A stretch of 64,000 nt of DNA from an uncultured Fidelibacterota bacterium (GTDB lineage: Bacteria; Fidelibacterota; Marinisomatia; Marinisomatales; TCS55). The position numbers were made by a program, and so were the translations under genes. Numbering within the stretch: position 1 is the stretch's first letter; each line of letters opens with the position of its first letter. Under the pieces are notes generated by a model, which saw only the letters and a program-made list of their open reading frames with translations, was not told the origin of the DNA and did no database searches. Below, one piece after another: positions 1-10,662 of this stretch. The stretch lies in the NCBI GenBank assembly GCA_902581045.1, contig CACHMU010000002.1, positions 1 to 64,000 on the forward strand, given 5' to 3'.

Positions 1-666
1 ACTTTTTATGTCAGCCGGACAAAAATAATCGGTTAAACCTTTTGAATATTTTGACTCATAATCATATAGCCCTTTTTTTGGAATAATTTCAACTATTGGA
101 TAAGGTTTATTGCCAATTATAGTTACCGTAATCTCCCTGCCTTTAACAAAATCTTCTATTAAAACAATCCTCGTAAATTTCCGAGCTGAAGCAATAGCCA
201 CATTTAATTCTCTATCATTATTTACTACTGTTAAGCCTATCGTGCTCCCTTGATCATTTGGTTTTACTATTAATGGAAAATTAAATTTATGATTTTTTGG
301 TATTTCTTCATCTTTATCTAATGAAATCCATTCTGGTGTCAAAATCTTTTTTTGTTTAACTAAGGATTTGCTTAACCTTTTGTCCATGCAAATGGCTGAA
401 GCCTCATTGCTAGAACCAGTAAACCTTACTCCTATCGTTTGCAATAGGCCTTGAATAACACCATTCTCACCATCTCCACCATGTAATCCATTGAATACCA
501 GATCTAAATTTTTTAAATCATTCATTAAACTATCAATACCATTAATTGGATCAATGCTAATTACATCATGTCCGAGTTCTTTACATGCAGAAATAATTGC
601 ACTTCCTGAATTTAAAGAGACCTCTCTTTCTTCAGAGTTTCCACCATTTAACACTCCAATTTTCAT
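1..666 (-). CDS. ddl: D-alanine--D-alanine ligase, truncated by the left window edge
   Basis: Not in the ORF track because it has no stop in the window. Reverse-strand translation from ATG at 666 reads MKIGVLNGGNSEEREVSLNSGSAIISACKELGHDVISIDPINGIDSL...VFNGLHGGDGENGVIQGLLQTIGVRFTGSSNEASAICMDKRLSKSL, with ATP-grasp Ddl motifs. Confidence 0.93.
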   Translation of the reverse strand, partial: MKIGVLNGGNSEEREVSLNSGSAIISACKELGHDVISIDPINGIDSLMNDLKNLDLVFNGLHGGDGENGVIQGLLQTIGVRFTGSSNEASAICMDKRLSKSLVKQKKILTPEWISLDKDEEIPKNHKFNFPLIVKPNDQGSTIGLTVVNNDRELNVAIASARKFTRIVLIEDFVKGREITVTIIGNKPYPIVEIIPKKGLYDYESKYSKGLTDYFCPADIKS

Positions 667-667
667 C

Positions 668-1228
668 TTATAATTTTTCCATAATTTCTGCTCCAACCAT
701 AATATTATCAGCAATTAGTTTTGGAGCTAATCCATTTAAATTATTTTTAGAAGTTTCCCCTTCTCCAGTTAACACAAGCATTGTATCCATATTCAAATTT
801 AATCCGGCTTCAATATCAGATACAGCATCACCAATCATAATAGAATTGCTAATATCAATATCATGCTCTTTAGCAGCTAACTTAAACATGCCGGTTCCTG
901 GCTTACGATTTTCAGATGCTTCATCAGGATGATCTGGGCAAAAATATATGCCAACAAGATTTAGATCATTTTCATAAAACTCATTTAAAATATAATTATT
1001 AATCTTACTAAGCTCATCTAATTCTATTTTACCTCTTGCTAAGCCAGATTGATTTGTAATAATACAAAACCTTGATGCGTAAACATTCATTCTTTTCAAG
1101 GCATCAATTGTAAAATCGTAAAATTTAAAATCATTTAAAGAACTAATATAGCCAGGGTCAGGATTCAATGTCCCATCACGGTCAAGAAAAATTGTATCAT
1201 ATTTTTTTATTATTTTTTTCATTTTCAT
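668..1228 (-). CDS. gmhB: D-glycero-D-manno-heptose 1,7-bisphosphate phosphatase-like HAD family protein
   Basis: FLDRDGTLNPDPGYI, ITNQSGLARG and IGDAVSDIEAGLN motifs typical of GmhB/HisB-N HAD phosphatases. Confidence 0.85.
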   Translation of the reverse strand: MKMKKIIKKYDTIFLDRDGTLNPDPGYISSLNDFKFYDFTIDALKRMNVYASRFCIITNQSGLARGKIELDELSKINNYILNEFYENDLNLVGIYFCPDHPDEASENRKPGTGMFKLAAKEHDIDISNSIMIGDAVSDIEAGLNLNMDTMLVLTGEGETSKNNLNGLAPKLIADNIMVGAEIMEKL

Positions 1229-1232
1229 TTAT

Positions 1233-2186
1233 TCATTTTGTTATATCTTTAAGTCTAACAGAACTACTAATAAAAAAAAATGCACCTATTGAAATTAATG
1301 GAATAAAACCAACAAAATGTAATAATACTGCAAAGGACTGAGATGCTAGTCGATCAAATAAAAACATTTCAGTTAATACATAAATAGCTGCAGCGTGGTA
1401 CGTTCCGATCGCTGATGGAGCTGCAGGTATAGCAATGGCTAAAGATGTAAATACTAGAACAATTCCAACGCCAATCCAATTTAAACCAATCCCTGTAGCT
1501 AAATTAACTGTCCATGTAATAAGATAGTATAGAAACCACATTGTAATTGTTGAAAAAATAATCTTCCATAAATCTTTTTTATCTGGCAATGAGGTTAATC
1601 CATCAATGATACTATTAACAATATTTGCCATATTTTTAAAAATAGGGAATTTTGTTAAATAATTGAAAAAATGAGATTGATTATTCTTTAATAAAAAAAT
1701 ACAAAATAATCCTGCAAGAGTAATTAAGACTGCAAATAACATAAATTGACTACTTTCGTAAGAGACAGGATATAGGAATATAAACAAAAACATTGTAGAA
1801 ATTAGTCCAAGCATATCGATAAGTCGTTCTGTAAGAATTGTCCCAAATGCTGTAGTCGTTTGGATTGTAGATGCTTGCGATATTGAATAGGCTCTTAATA
1901 ACTCACCTAATCTAAATGGAAAAACCGCATTCCCAAAATAGCCGGTCATGATAGATGAAAATAAATGGTTGATTTTTACTGATTCAATTGATTTAATCAT
2001 TATTTGCCATCGGAATGCACGTATAATTACTGTTATAATTAATAAAATTGAACCGAAAAATAACCAAATTATATTAGCTGAAGATAGATTCACCCAAAGA
2101 TCTTGAGTATTTACCTTACTAAATGAATAGTAAAGACCAATGCAACTAATTATTATACTAATTAATAACTTAAGCCACTTATTCAC
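1233..2186 (-). CDS. Lysylphosphatidylglycerol synthase TM region / UPF0104 flippase-like membrane protein
   Basis: Multi-TM protein with FRLGELLRAYSISQ and TERLIDMLGL motifs of the LPG_synthase_TM family. Confidence 0.75.
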   Translation of the reverse strand: MNKWLKLLISIIISCIGLYYSFSKVNTQDLWVNLSSANIIWLFFGSILLIITVIIRAFRWQIMIKSIESVKINHLFSSIMTGYFGNAVFPFRLGELLRAYSISQASTIQTTTAFGTILTERLIDMLGLISTMFLFIFLYPVSYESSQFMLFAVLITLAGLFCIFLLKNNQSHFFNYLTKFPIFKNMANIVNSIIDGLTSLPDKKDLWKIIFSTITMWFLYYLITWTVNLATGIGLNWIGVGIVLVFTSLAIAIPAAPSAIGTYHAAAIYVLTEMFLFDRLASQSFAVLLHFVGFIPLISIGAFFFISSSVRLKDITK

Positions 2187-2745
2187 GAAGGTCTATAATT
2201 TCTACATTTTGTGGGTTAAAATTATCATAAAGAGCAAGTTCCCCAATCTTAAAATTGTTTACAGTAAGTATTACAGATTGATCATAGCCATAATTTATAT
2301 TAATCTCTTTTGGCTGACCTGAATTATACATTATCATACTGCCGTCATATTCCATTGATTCAATACGAAAATCTAATTTAACATAATCTCCTACTAATGT
2401 AGTTTTACCTAAACTAAGTTCTTTAAAATCTCCTGTAAGCAAATCAAAAATTGTGATTTCTCCTTCAACCTTCTTATCAATAATGAGTTGATTATCGATT
2501 TTGTTCCATGTCTTAATAATGTCATCATTTATGAATACTGTTTCATTTTGCAATTCTAGTATATATTTATTTTTTCCCTTTATTTCAATAAAACCAGTAT
2601 CAATTATGGTTGATTCGAACTGCTTCTGATGTATTACGACTGAAATTGATACACCATCTAGATGGTTAACTATATCAATAAATTTTTTGTACCAATTATT
2701 AGATTGAAAAGATAGTCCTGCTATTAACAGAATAACATATAACAT
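2179..2745 (-). CDS. LolA-like outer-membrane lipoprotein carrier protein
   Basis: N-terminal hydrophobic signal, about 188 aa, LolA-like beta-rich composition; directly downstream of ftsK. Confidence 0.6.
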   Translation of the reverse strand: MLYVILLIAGLSFQSNNWYKKFIDIVNHLDGVSISVVIHQKQFESTIIDTGFIEIKGKNKYILELQNETVFINDDIIKTWNKIDNQLIIDKKVEGEITIFDLLTGDFKELSLGKTTLVGDYVKLDFRIESMEYDGSMIMYNSGQPKEININYGYDQSVILTVNNFKIGELALYDNFNPQNVEIIDLRE

Positions 2746-2752
2746 TGCAAAG

Positions 2753-5140
2753 CTACTCTAAGGTTTCTAAATATGATTCATCCACTAGGACTTCCCTAGC
2801 CTTACTTCCAGTAAATGGGCCCACTATACCTACTTGTTCCATATCGTCAATTAGCCTTGCTGCTCTAGAGTATCCTACTTTTAAGCGCCTCTGAATAAGA
2901 GATATTGATCCCTGTTGATGCATAACAACTAATTTTATAGCTTCATTAAAAAGATCATCTGTGCCACTACTTTGGCTTTCATCAACAAGACCACCAGCCC
3001 CTAAAGTTTCTTTTGGGCTCGCAATAATAAGCTCATCTGCTTTTGATTGCTCAGAAATATGCTTCATCAGCCCTTCTATTTCTTTTAAATCCAAATAGGC
3101 ATTGTGAAGACGAATAGGTTCTGAAGATCCATATCCTAAATATAGCAAATCGCCACGACCAATTAATTTTTCAGCTCCAGGAGAATCAATTATAGTTCTT
3201 GAATCAATTTTTGTTGCTACTTGAAATGCTATCCTAGATGGGAAGTTTGCTTTAATAACTCCAGTAATCACATCAACAGATGGTCTTTGCGTTGCTACGA
3301 CTAAATGAATACCTACAGCTCTTGCCAATTGAGCTAATCGAGCGATCGGCGCTTCAACCTCTTTAGCATTAAGCATCATTAAATCGGCCAATTCATCAAT
3401 TAATACTACAATAAAGGGCATTATATCCTCACCTTTATCTTCCATTTTTTTGTTATACTCAGAAATATTTCTAACTACGGCATCTGCAAGCACATCATAT
3501 CTTCTACCCATTTCCTTTTCAACTGCACGTAGCGCAAGTACAGCATTCTCTGGTTTAGTTACAATTGGTTCATCAATATCTTCTATTTTTAATAAATGAT
3601 AATCTTTCAAAGAACGATAAACGGCCATTTCCACTTTCTTTGGGTCAATAATAACAAACTTTACTTCATCGGGAGTTGCTTGATAAAGCATGCTTGCTAA
3701 AATAGTGTTCATACAAACTGACTTACCAGATCCAGTAGTTCCGGCAATCAATAAATGAGGCATTTGCGCCAAATCAAGAGTTGCAATTTCGCCTGTTGTA
3801 TTTTTTCCTACAGCCAGAGTAAGCTTTGACTTCGACGATGCAAATTTTTCTGAATTAATTACTGACTTAAAATGCACCATATCTGGATTATGATTAGGAA
3901 TTTCTATTCCGACAGAAGATTTTCCTGGAATTGGAGCAATTACACGTACTCTACTGGCTTCCATTACTCTAGCTAAATCATCAGAAAGTGCAACAAATTT
4001 GTTCACTCTAACACCTTCAGCAGGTTCGACTTCAAAAAGTGTAATAACAGGCCCTGGGCTTACATTCACAACTTTACCAACAACACCAAAAGTTTCAAGA
4101 GATTGTTGAAGAAAATTGGCGCGATCGACGAGCTCTTCCTTACTCATTCCACTTTGAATATTTACTGAAGGATTTTCCAATATATCAACAGGAGGTAATT
4201 GGTAAGCTTTTTTAGGAGCTTTTCTATCTTCAACTTGATCTAAATCAACTTCGGCTTCTTCAACTATCTCCCCAACTTCTATATCTGAGAGAGCACCCGT
4301 TTCATTTATATCATTTGTTTTTAAACTGGGTGATGATGTTTTAGAAGATTGATCCTCAATCTTTTCGTCATTATCTTGAATGTCTTTATCTAATGGTTTA
4401 TTCTCACTATTTAAGTCCCCATTGTTTTCATTAGATCCATTTAATTCAACCTCATTCTTTTCCTCTAAAGAGCTAATTTCATTTGGTTTATCATTTTTTT
4501 CATTACTTTGTGAAATATCAAGACTTTCTTCTCTTGACCTATGTTCATCAATTTTTGAAATAAGATTTTGTGTGTGAAGTTTTTTTTCATTTTCAATAGA
4601 TTTTTCCTTAGAAAGCAATTTCTTCTCTTCTTGCTTCTTTTTTACCTTAGCTAATAACTCTTTTATTGGTTCGTAAAAACTAAATCCAAAATATCCTCTT
4701 ATTAAAATAAGCCATAATGCTAAAAGAAGAATTCCACTTCCAATTCTTCCAAGGAAATCAACAAACATCGTCCCTATTAACCCTCCAACCATTCCACTTA
4801 TACTATAAAAGTTGAAAACACCAAAACTAATAGAAAAAAGAATCATAGCCCCGATTATATATCCAGATAATCGAGCTATAGGATCAAAATCTTTATGCGT
4901 AAAAAACCATATACCCCATATAATCCCAAGTAGAGGTAAAACGAAAGATATGTAACCAAACCCTACTTTAATAAAATAATAAGCAATCCATAAACCAAGT
5001 ATACCTAAAGGGTTTTCTATATTTACATTTGGTGAGATGCCAGGATCTTCATTAGGATTATAACCTAATAGGCTAATCAATACCAATGAAGAAACCGTTA
5101 CTAACAATATTCCTAATATTTCTAGCCTTCTTTGGTTCAT
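2753..5140 (-). CDS. ftsK: DNA translocase FtsK/SpoIIIE
   Basis: N-terminal TM region, low-complexity acidic linker, Walker A AGTTGSGKSVCMN, FVVVLIDELADLMM and C-terminal winged-helix (gamma) domain. Confidence 0.97.
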   Translation of the reverse strand: MNQRRLEILGILLVTVSSLVLISLLGYNPNEDPGISPNVNIENPLGILGLWIAYYFIKVGFGYISFVLPLLGIIWGIWFFTHKDFDPIARLSGYIIGAMILFSISFGVFNFYSISGMVGGLIGTMFVDFLGRIGSGILLLALWLILIRGYFGFSFYEPIKELLAKVKKKQEEKKLLSKEKSIENEKKLHTQNLISKIDEHRSREESLDISQSNEKNDKPNEISSLEEKNEVELNGSNENNGDLNSENKPLDKDIQDNDEKIEDQSSKTSSPSLKTNDINETGALSDIEVGEIVEEAEVDLDQVEDRKAPKKAYQLPPVDILENPSVNIQSGMSKEELVDRANFLQQSLETFGVVGKVVNVSPGPVITLFEVEPAEGVRVNKFVALSDDLARVMEASRVRVIAPIPGKSSVGIEIPNHNPDMVHFKSVINSEKFASSKSKLTLAVGKNTTGEIATLDLAQMPHLLIAGTTGSGKSVCMNTILASMLYQATPDEVKFVIIDPKKVEMAVYRSLKDYHLLKIEDIDEPIVTKPENAVLALRAVEKEMGRRYDVLADAVVRNISEYNKKMEDKGEDIMPFIVVLIDELADLMMLNAKEVEAPIARLAQLARAVGIHLVVATQRPSVDVITGVIKANFPSRIAFQVATKIDSRTIIDSPGAEKLIGRGDLLYLGYGSSEPIRLHNAYLDLKEIEGLMKHISEQSKADELIIASPKETLGAGGLVDESQSSGTDDLFNEAIKLVVMHQQGSISLIQRRLKVGYSRAARLIDDMEQVGIVGPFTGSKAREVLVDESYLETLE

Positions 5141-5147
5141 AAAAGCT

Positions 5148-6236
5148 TTAGTTTTTTAAACTACCCTTCCTGAAAAAAGGAGAATCAACTATTTTACATT
5201 TTATTTTTTTCCCTCTTACTAACATATACAATTCAATACCTATCTTTGAGAAATCTTTTTGGACATATCCTAGACCAATTCCAACATTTAAAGTAGGAGA
5301 TTGAGTCCCACTTGTAATTTTGCCAATCATAGTGTCATTATAAAAAAGCTCATAACCTTTTCTAGGAATTCCTCTGTCAACCATTTTAATGCATACTAAA
5401 TCTCGACTTAATGAATTATTTATCTGTTCAAGAGCATCTTTACCAACAAAATTATTTTTTTTACTTAACTTAGTTATCCAACCTAATCCTGCTTCAATTG
5501 GATTTGTATTTTCATCGATATCATTACCATATAGTGCATATTTCATTTCTAATCTGAGAGTGTCTCGGCAACCAAGCCCAGCAGGATGAATCAGATCAGA
5601 ACCTCCTGTTATAATTGCATCCCAAATTTTCACTATATTTTTATTATCTGCATATATTTCATAACCAAGTTCTCCGGTGTAACCCGTTCTGGAAATTGTA
5701 CATGGGAAATTATCAAATTTTGCAATTTCGAATTGATAATACTTCAACTTATTAATTTCAACATCGATCAAATTATTAAGTATTTCTCGTGACTTAGGGC
5801 CTTGAAGTGCAATCAATCCTACTTTCTGGCTAATATCAATTATATCCACATCCTTTGGCTTGTGAGCCATAAGCCAATCAAAGTCTTTAGTGGCATTTGA
5901 ACAATTTACTACAAGCATAAAATAATCAGGATACCTATAAACAAGTAGGTCATCAACTATACCTCCATCCTCAAAACACATTGCAGAATATTGTACCTGC
6001 CATGGTTCTAAATTGGTGATGTCATTAACAGTTATATATTCAAGAAATTCTTGTGATCCTTTTCCTGAAATGATGATTTCGCCCATGTGACTTACATCAA
6101 AGATACCTGCAGATTCGCGAACAGCAAAATGCTCTTTTGTAATGCTATCATATTGGATGGGCATCATATATCCAGCAAAATCAACTAATTTTGCATTTAA
6201 TTCAATATGCTTTTCATAAAGAGGAGTTTTTTTCAT
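5148..6236 (-). CDS. gcvT: Glycine cleavage system T protein (aminomethyltransferase)
   Basis: FDVSHMGEI, SRTGYTGELGYEIY and AGLGCRDTLRLE motifs. Confidence 0.96.
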   Translation of the reverse strand: MKKTPLYEKHIELNAKLVDFAGYMMPIQYDSITKEHFAVRESAGIFDVSHMGEIIISGKGSQEFLEYITVNDITNLEPWQVQYSAMCFEDGGIVDDLLVYRYPDYFMLVVNCSNATKDFDWLMAHKPKDVDIIDISQKVGLIALQGPKSREILNNLIDVEINKLKYYQFEIAKFDNFPCTISRTGYTGELGYEIYADNKNIVKIWDAIITGGSDLIHPAGLGCRDTLRLEMKYALYGNDIDENTNPIEAGLGWITKLSKKNNFVGKDALEQINNSLSRDLVCIKMVDRGIPRKGYELFYNDTMIGKITSGTQSPTLNVGIGLGYVQKDFSKIGIELYMLVRGKKIKCKIVDSPFFRKGSLKN

Positions 6237-7429
6237 CAGTCTTCAAAATAAGTTTTTAATTTTTTCAATCCTTCATCAATATCTTCAGCAGAAATACCTG
6301 AATATGCAAACCTAATAAAATAATCGACCTCATCTTCTTGAGGCCTACCAAAGTGTTCTCGCGTACAAAATGAAACATTCGCATTATGTAAGGCACCTAA
6401 TTGAAGATCCTCAACTGATTTTAATCCTTTTTTCTTCATAATATCATTTACTTTAGGGAATAAATAAAAAGTAGATTGTGGCGTAGGAATATCAATTCCT
6501 TCAATAGAATTAAGTCCAGAGACAGCAACATCCCTTCGTTTTTTTAATCTACTTAGAATCTCCTCAGGTCCAGACGAATCACCGATAAGTGCCTCTACCA
6601 TCGCTTCCTGTATAAAATGTGTGGTACAGGATTCTGCATTAACATTTAATTTTGCAATAATTTTAATAAGCTTTTCTGGCCCTATAGATCCTCCAACCCG
6701 CCAGCCGGTCATTGCATATTTTTTTGAGAATGTATATAAGATTACAGTTCTCTCTTTCATTCCTGGGATATCAACAATTGATTGTGAATTTCCTCCATAT
6801 CTTATTTCATAGTATGCATCATCTGCTAACACCCAAAGATCATTAGAAATAGCGATTTCGGCTATTTGTTCCATTTCTGATCTTGAAGACTCTGCAGAAA
6901 TAGGATTTTGGTAGTTGTTATATATAAGCGCAACTGTATTACTAGAGATTGAATCTTTTAATCGCTCAAGATCTATATCAAATCCACTGTCTGTTCTAAT
7001 ATATCTATACGGTATAGCCTGTCCACCTTGGTATTCAATTTGAGATTCATAAATAGGATATCCAGGATTAGGATAAAGGACTTCATCTCCAGGATTCATT
7101 ATTGCTGAAATAAACTTTCCAATTGTTGGCTTGCCTCCAGGCTGAATTGCAACATTCTCTGGATTATAATCTATACCTCTACGGTAACCAACATCATTAG
7201 CCAATGCTTCCCTTAATGGTAAAATTCCTTCGGATGGACAATATCCCGTTTTACCATCTTGTATAGCTCTCATTGTAGCTTCAACAATATTTGGTGGTGT
7301 CTTCATATTCAAATCACCCAAATGAAAAGGATATACTTTATTACCCTTACTCGCCCAATCTTTAGCTTGGGCAGAAACGGCAAATGCTGTTTCAGTACCT
7401 AATTGTTTTATTTGTTTAGCATATTTCAT
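6236..7429 (-). CDS. PLP-dependent class I/II aminotransferase (aspartate aminotransferase-like)
   Basis: YNNYQNPI, ADDAYYEI and TFSKKYAMTGWRVG (PLP lysine) motifs. Confidence 0.88.
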   Translation of the reverse strand: MKYAKQIKQLGTETAFAVSAQAKDWASKGNKVYPFHLGDLNMKTPPNIVEATMRAIQDGKTGYCPSEGILPLREALANDVGYRRGIDYNPENVAIQPGGKPTIGKFISAIMNPGDEVLYPNPGYPIYESQIEYQGGQAIPYRYIRTDSGFDIDLERLKDSISSNTVALIYNNYQNPISAESSRSEMEQIAEIAISNDLWVLADDAYYEIRYGGNSQSIVDIPGMKERTVILYTFSKKYAMTGWRVGGSIGPEKLIKIIAKLNVNAESCTTHFIQEAMVEALIGDSSGPEEILSRLKKRRDVAVSGLNSIEGIDIPTPQSTFYLFPKVNDIMKKKGLKSVEDLQLGALHNANVSFCTREHFGRPQEDEVDYFIRFAYSGISAEDIDEGLKKLKTYFED

Positions 7430-7434
7430 AATAT

Positions 7435-8043
7435 TTAAATCATTTTTGATAGTGCTTTCCGAATTAGATCTTCAAGACCACCTTTTAATTCTCCTAATTT
7501 ATTTAACTCTGACAATGTGTTGTTTATTTGATTTGGTTTATAGCCCAAAGATTGTAAAGCATTTCGCACATCTTTAATTAAATTATTATTAATATCATCA
7601 CCTGAAAAGCCAAGCTCATCCTTACTAGAAGTATTATCCGTAAATTTCTCACTCAATTCAACTATAATTCTCTTTGCAGTTTTTGCTCCAATGCCAGGAA
7701 TAACTGTTAATGATTTTACATCGCCAGCAATAATTTGATTTTTAAATTTATTTGGATCTGTTCCTGATAATATATTCATTGCTGATCGAGGTCCAATCCC
7801 ACTTACCATATTTAGATGAACAAAAAGGGATCTTTCAGATAGATCTTTGAATCCATAAAGATCTAAAATATCCTCTTTAACATGCAAATAAGTTAAAATT
7901 TCTATATTCTCACCATTTTTTGGAAGGCTCTCATATGTTACTATTGAAATATTTATTCGGAATCTAATTCCGTAAATATCTATAATAGCTTCCGTTGGAT
8001 TCTTAGATATTAGCTTTCCTGATATTGAATCAATTAGACTCAT
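7435..8043 (-). CDS. ruvA: Holliday junction branch migration protein RuvA
   Basis: HhH motifs VSGIGPRSAMNIL and IPGIGAKTAKRIIVEL. The likely start is the internal Met (MSLIDSISGKL) rather than the longer ORF start at 8070. Confidence 0.93.
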   Translation of the reverse strand: MSLIDSISGKLISKNPTEAIIDIYGIRFRINISIVTYESLPKNGENIEILTYLHVKEDILDLYGFKDLSERSLFVHLNMVSGIGPRSAMNILSGTDPNKFKNQIIAGDVKSLTVIPGIGAKTAKRIIVELSEKFTDNTSSKDELGFSGDDINNNLIKDVRNALQSLGYKPNQINNTLSELNKLGELKGGLEDLIRKALSKMI

Positions 8044-8528
8044 AAATATTTTTTTTGATTTATATGACATAATGCAACTGCTAAAGCATCTGAAGCATCT
8101 AATGGTTTAGGTGGTTTATCCATATTTAAAATTTTCTGAACCATAAATTGAATTTGCTTTTTATCAGCACCTCCATTGCCTGCAACAGATTGCTTTACTT
8201 TCCGAGGAGCATATGAAGAGGATTGAATATCCATTGATGCTGCTGCCAAAAGCAAAACACCTCGTGCCTGTCCAAGTAAAAGAGCCGATTTTACATTGAT
8301 ACTATAAAAAGTATCTTCAATGGCCATTTGAAATGGATCAAATTTTTTTATCAAATCCTTCATGTTATCATTTAAATATTTTAATCTATTGGGAAGTGAT
8401 TCTCGACTTGGTGGCTTAATAGTGCCATGCGCCACTAAGCGAATTTGATCGTTTTTTTGATCTAAAACTCCGAACCCAGTAATACTTAGGCCAGGATCTA
8501 CACCAATTATTCTTTGTATACTTGACAT
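8040..8528 (-). CDS. ruvC: Crossover junction endodeoxyribonuclease RuvC
   Basis: IIGVDPGLSITGFGVL, AIEDTFY and DASDALAVALCH motifs; adjacent to ruvA. Confidence 0.96.
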   Translation of the reverse strand: MSSIQRIIGVDPGLSITGFGVLDQKNDQIRLVAHGTIKPPSRESLPNRLKYLNDNMKDLIKKFDPFQMAIEDTFYSINVKSALLLGQARGVLLLAAASMDIQSSSYAPRKVKQSVAGNGGADKKQIQFMVQKILNMDKPPKPLDASDALAVALCHINQKKYL

Positions 8529-8548
8529 AGAGATAAATAAAAATTCAA

Positions 8549-9283
8549 TTATAATTGATCATCGTCAACTTCAAAGTTAGAATAGATATTTTGAATATCA
8601 TCATGTTCTTGAAGATGTTCAATCAAATTAATTAGTTTTTTAACGTCATCACCTTCAACCTTTAATATGTTTTTTGGGACCATCTCTATTCCTGTAGAGG
8701 TCACAGTATAACCTTTATCCATTAACTGGTCAGAAAGTTCTACTGTGTTTGAAGGGTCAGTGGTAATTAAAAAAACATTATCTGAAAAAATAAAATCATT
8801 AGCCCCAATCTCAAGGACTTCTTCAAATACTTTATTTTCATCATGCCCATTTGCAACGATTGAAATTTGACCCAATTTTTCAAACATCCATGAAACAGAT
8901 CCATTCTCTCCAAGATTTCCACCATACTTAGCCATCAAATGGCGTATTTCCGCAACTGTTCTATTTTTATTATCCGTCATTATATCCATTAGAATAGCAG
9001 CACCACCAGGGCCAAATCCTTCATAAGTCATCTCTTCATAGTTTGTACCTTCGAGCTCTCCAGCACCTTTTTGGATTGCACGCGCCATAGTGTCATTGGG
9101 CATATTAGCAGCTTTTGCAGTAGAGATAGCTTGCCGCAAACGGGGATTTGCTTCAGGGTCACTTCCACCATTTTTTGCAGAGACCATTAATTCTTTAATG
9201 ATTTTGGTGAAAACTTTTCCCCTTTTTGCATCTTGGGCAGCTTTTTTATGTTTGATATTAGCCCATTTGCTGTGTCCAGCCAT
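8549..9283 (-). CDS. yebC: YebC/PmpR family transcriptional regulator
   Basis: MAGHSKWANIKHKKAAQDAKRGK N-terminus (internal Met of the 9316 ORF), ARAIQKGAG, YEGFGPGG. Confidence 0.95.
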   Translation of the reverse strand: MAGHSKWANIKHKKAAQDAKRGKVFTKIIKELMVSAKNGGSDPEANPRLRQAISTAKAANMPNDTMARAIQKGAGELEGTNYEEMTYEGFGPGGAAILMDIMTDNKNRTVAEIRHLMAKYGGNLGENGSVSWMFEKLGQISIVANGHDENKVFEEVLEIGANDFIFSDNVFLITTDPSNTVELSDQLMDKGYTVTSTGIEMVPKNILKVEGDDVKKLINLIEHLQEHDDIQNIYSNFEVDDDQL

Positions 9284-9362
9284 AAATTCCTTATGATAAT
9301 GATAAGTTGAATTCAAAATTACGATGATAATTCAATCATTCCCAATGGACGGATTAATATAA

Positions 9363-10262
9363 ATGCAAAAAAATAGTTTTCTATCATTGAATTCCAATTC
9401 AAACATGAAGTTATATATTTCTTTAGCTATAGCAATGTTTATTTGGGGAATTTCATGGCCAAGCGCAAAAGTTGTAGGCAAATATGCTGATGCAGAATTA
9501 ATTATGATTTGGCGCTTCTTTTTCGGCGCAATAACTATGGTTCCTATAATGTACCTATTAAAATTAAAGTTAAGTTGGCCCAAAAAAGCATTCAAATATG
9601 TTCTTATTGCTTCATTTTGCTTAGTTGGATATAACTATTATTATTTGAAAGGAACTCAATTAGGGATGGCCGGGATAGGTGGTGTTATTGTTCCTACTTT
9701 AAGCCCATTAGTGACGATTATATTAGCTAGTATAACTTTTAAACAACAAATTCAGAGAAGAGAAATTTTAGGAATTATTTTTGGGATTCTGGGGGGAATT
9801 ATTTTATTAAATATTTGGAATTTAAATTTAGACGATTTATCAAAATCTGGAAATCTATATTATATTAATGCAGCTATTATTTGGGCCGGCGCTACTATAT
9901 GTACTCAAAAAGCGAAATCAGAATTGAATGCGGTAAATTTCAGTATATGGCTTTATATAATTGCAATAATTATAGTTCTACCTATCACGCCAATAAATTC
10001 ACTTATGGATGTAATGAATTATGATTCGATTTTTTGGATGAACTTTATCGTTATATCATCACTGTCATTAGGTTTTGGAACAACGATTTTCTTTTTAGCT
10101 ACAATGAAAATAGGCTCAAATAAAACATCGTCATTCATGTATCTAGTCCCAATCAGTGCATTGGCATTCTCAGTCATCTTTCTAGGCGAAGAGCTCGCTT
10201 TAACAACAATTTTGGGTGGAAGTTTAGCTATATTAGGAGTATACTTGGTTAATCAGAAATAG
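9363..10262 (+). CDS. EamA/DMT family transporter
   Basis: About 10 hydrophobic segments; WGISWPSAKVVGK and C-terminal GEELALTTILGGSLAILGVYLV typical of EamA repeats. Confidence 0.88.
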   Translation: MQKNSFLSLNSNSNMKLYISLAIAMFIWGISWPSAKVVGKYADAELIMIWRFFFGAITMVPIMYLLKLKLSWPKKAFKYVLIASFCLVGYNYYYLKGTQLGMAGIGGVIVPTLSPLVTIILASITFKQQIQRREILGIIFGILGGIILLNIWNLNLDDLSKSGNLYYINAAIIWAGATICTQKAKSELNAVNFSIWLYIIAIIIVLPITPINSLMDVMNYDSIFWMNFIVISSLSLGFGTTIFFLATMKIGSNKTSSFMYLVPISALAFSVIFLGEELALTTILGGSLAILGVYLVNQK

Positions 10263-10662
10263 CAGAGTTTAATTTATCCAAAAAAAACTGCGGTGGGCGC
10301 TTAGGCTTACCTTCTTTACCTATAAAAGCATGAATAGTGTGACCTTCAGCTAGAAGCCTCTTATCTTTCTTCCTAAAAACTTTGTATATAATTTTTAATC
10401 TAGCAGGAGAAAAATTATTAATTTTTGTAGAAATGATAATTTGATCTTCAAAGCGAGCACCTTCTTTATATTCACATTTTGCTGAAACGACTGGAAGAAA
10501 AAATCCTTTTTTTTCAATTTCAGTAACAATCAAACCGATATTAGATAACAACTCGGTTCGAGCTTTTTCAAAGAATTCAAAATATCGAGAATAGTATACA
10601 ACACCCATTTGATCAATATCTTTATAATAAACTTTGGTATGATAATCAAATTTCACCATCAA
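10249..10662 (-). CDS. Acyl-CoA thioesterase (YbgC/4HBT family)
   Basis: VYYKDIDQMGVVYYSRYFEFFEKARTELL hotdog-fold thioesterase signature. Confidence 0.9.
   Translation of the reverse strand: MMVKFDYHTKVYYKDIDQMGVVYYSRYFEFFEKARTELLSNIGLIVTEIEKKGFFLPVVSAKCEYKEGARFEDQIIISTKINNFSPARLKIIYKVFRKKDKRLLAEGHTIHAFIGKEGKPKRPPQFFLDKLNSAISD

Noticed and set aside
597-932. 111-aa plus-strand ORF and 491-673 ORF at the left end
   Set aside because: Antisense to ddl and gmhB coding sequence, which have clear family motifs.
4150-4620. Low-complexity Ser/Asn/Glu-rich tract as a possible repeat element
   Set aside because: It is the normal variable linker of FtsK between TM and motor domains.
9332-9595. 87-aa minus-strand ORF at the 5' end of the EamA gene
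   Set aside because: Antisense shadow; no domain-like features.
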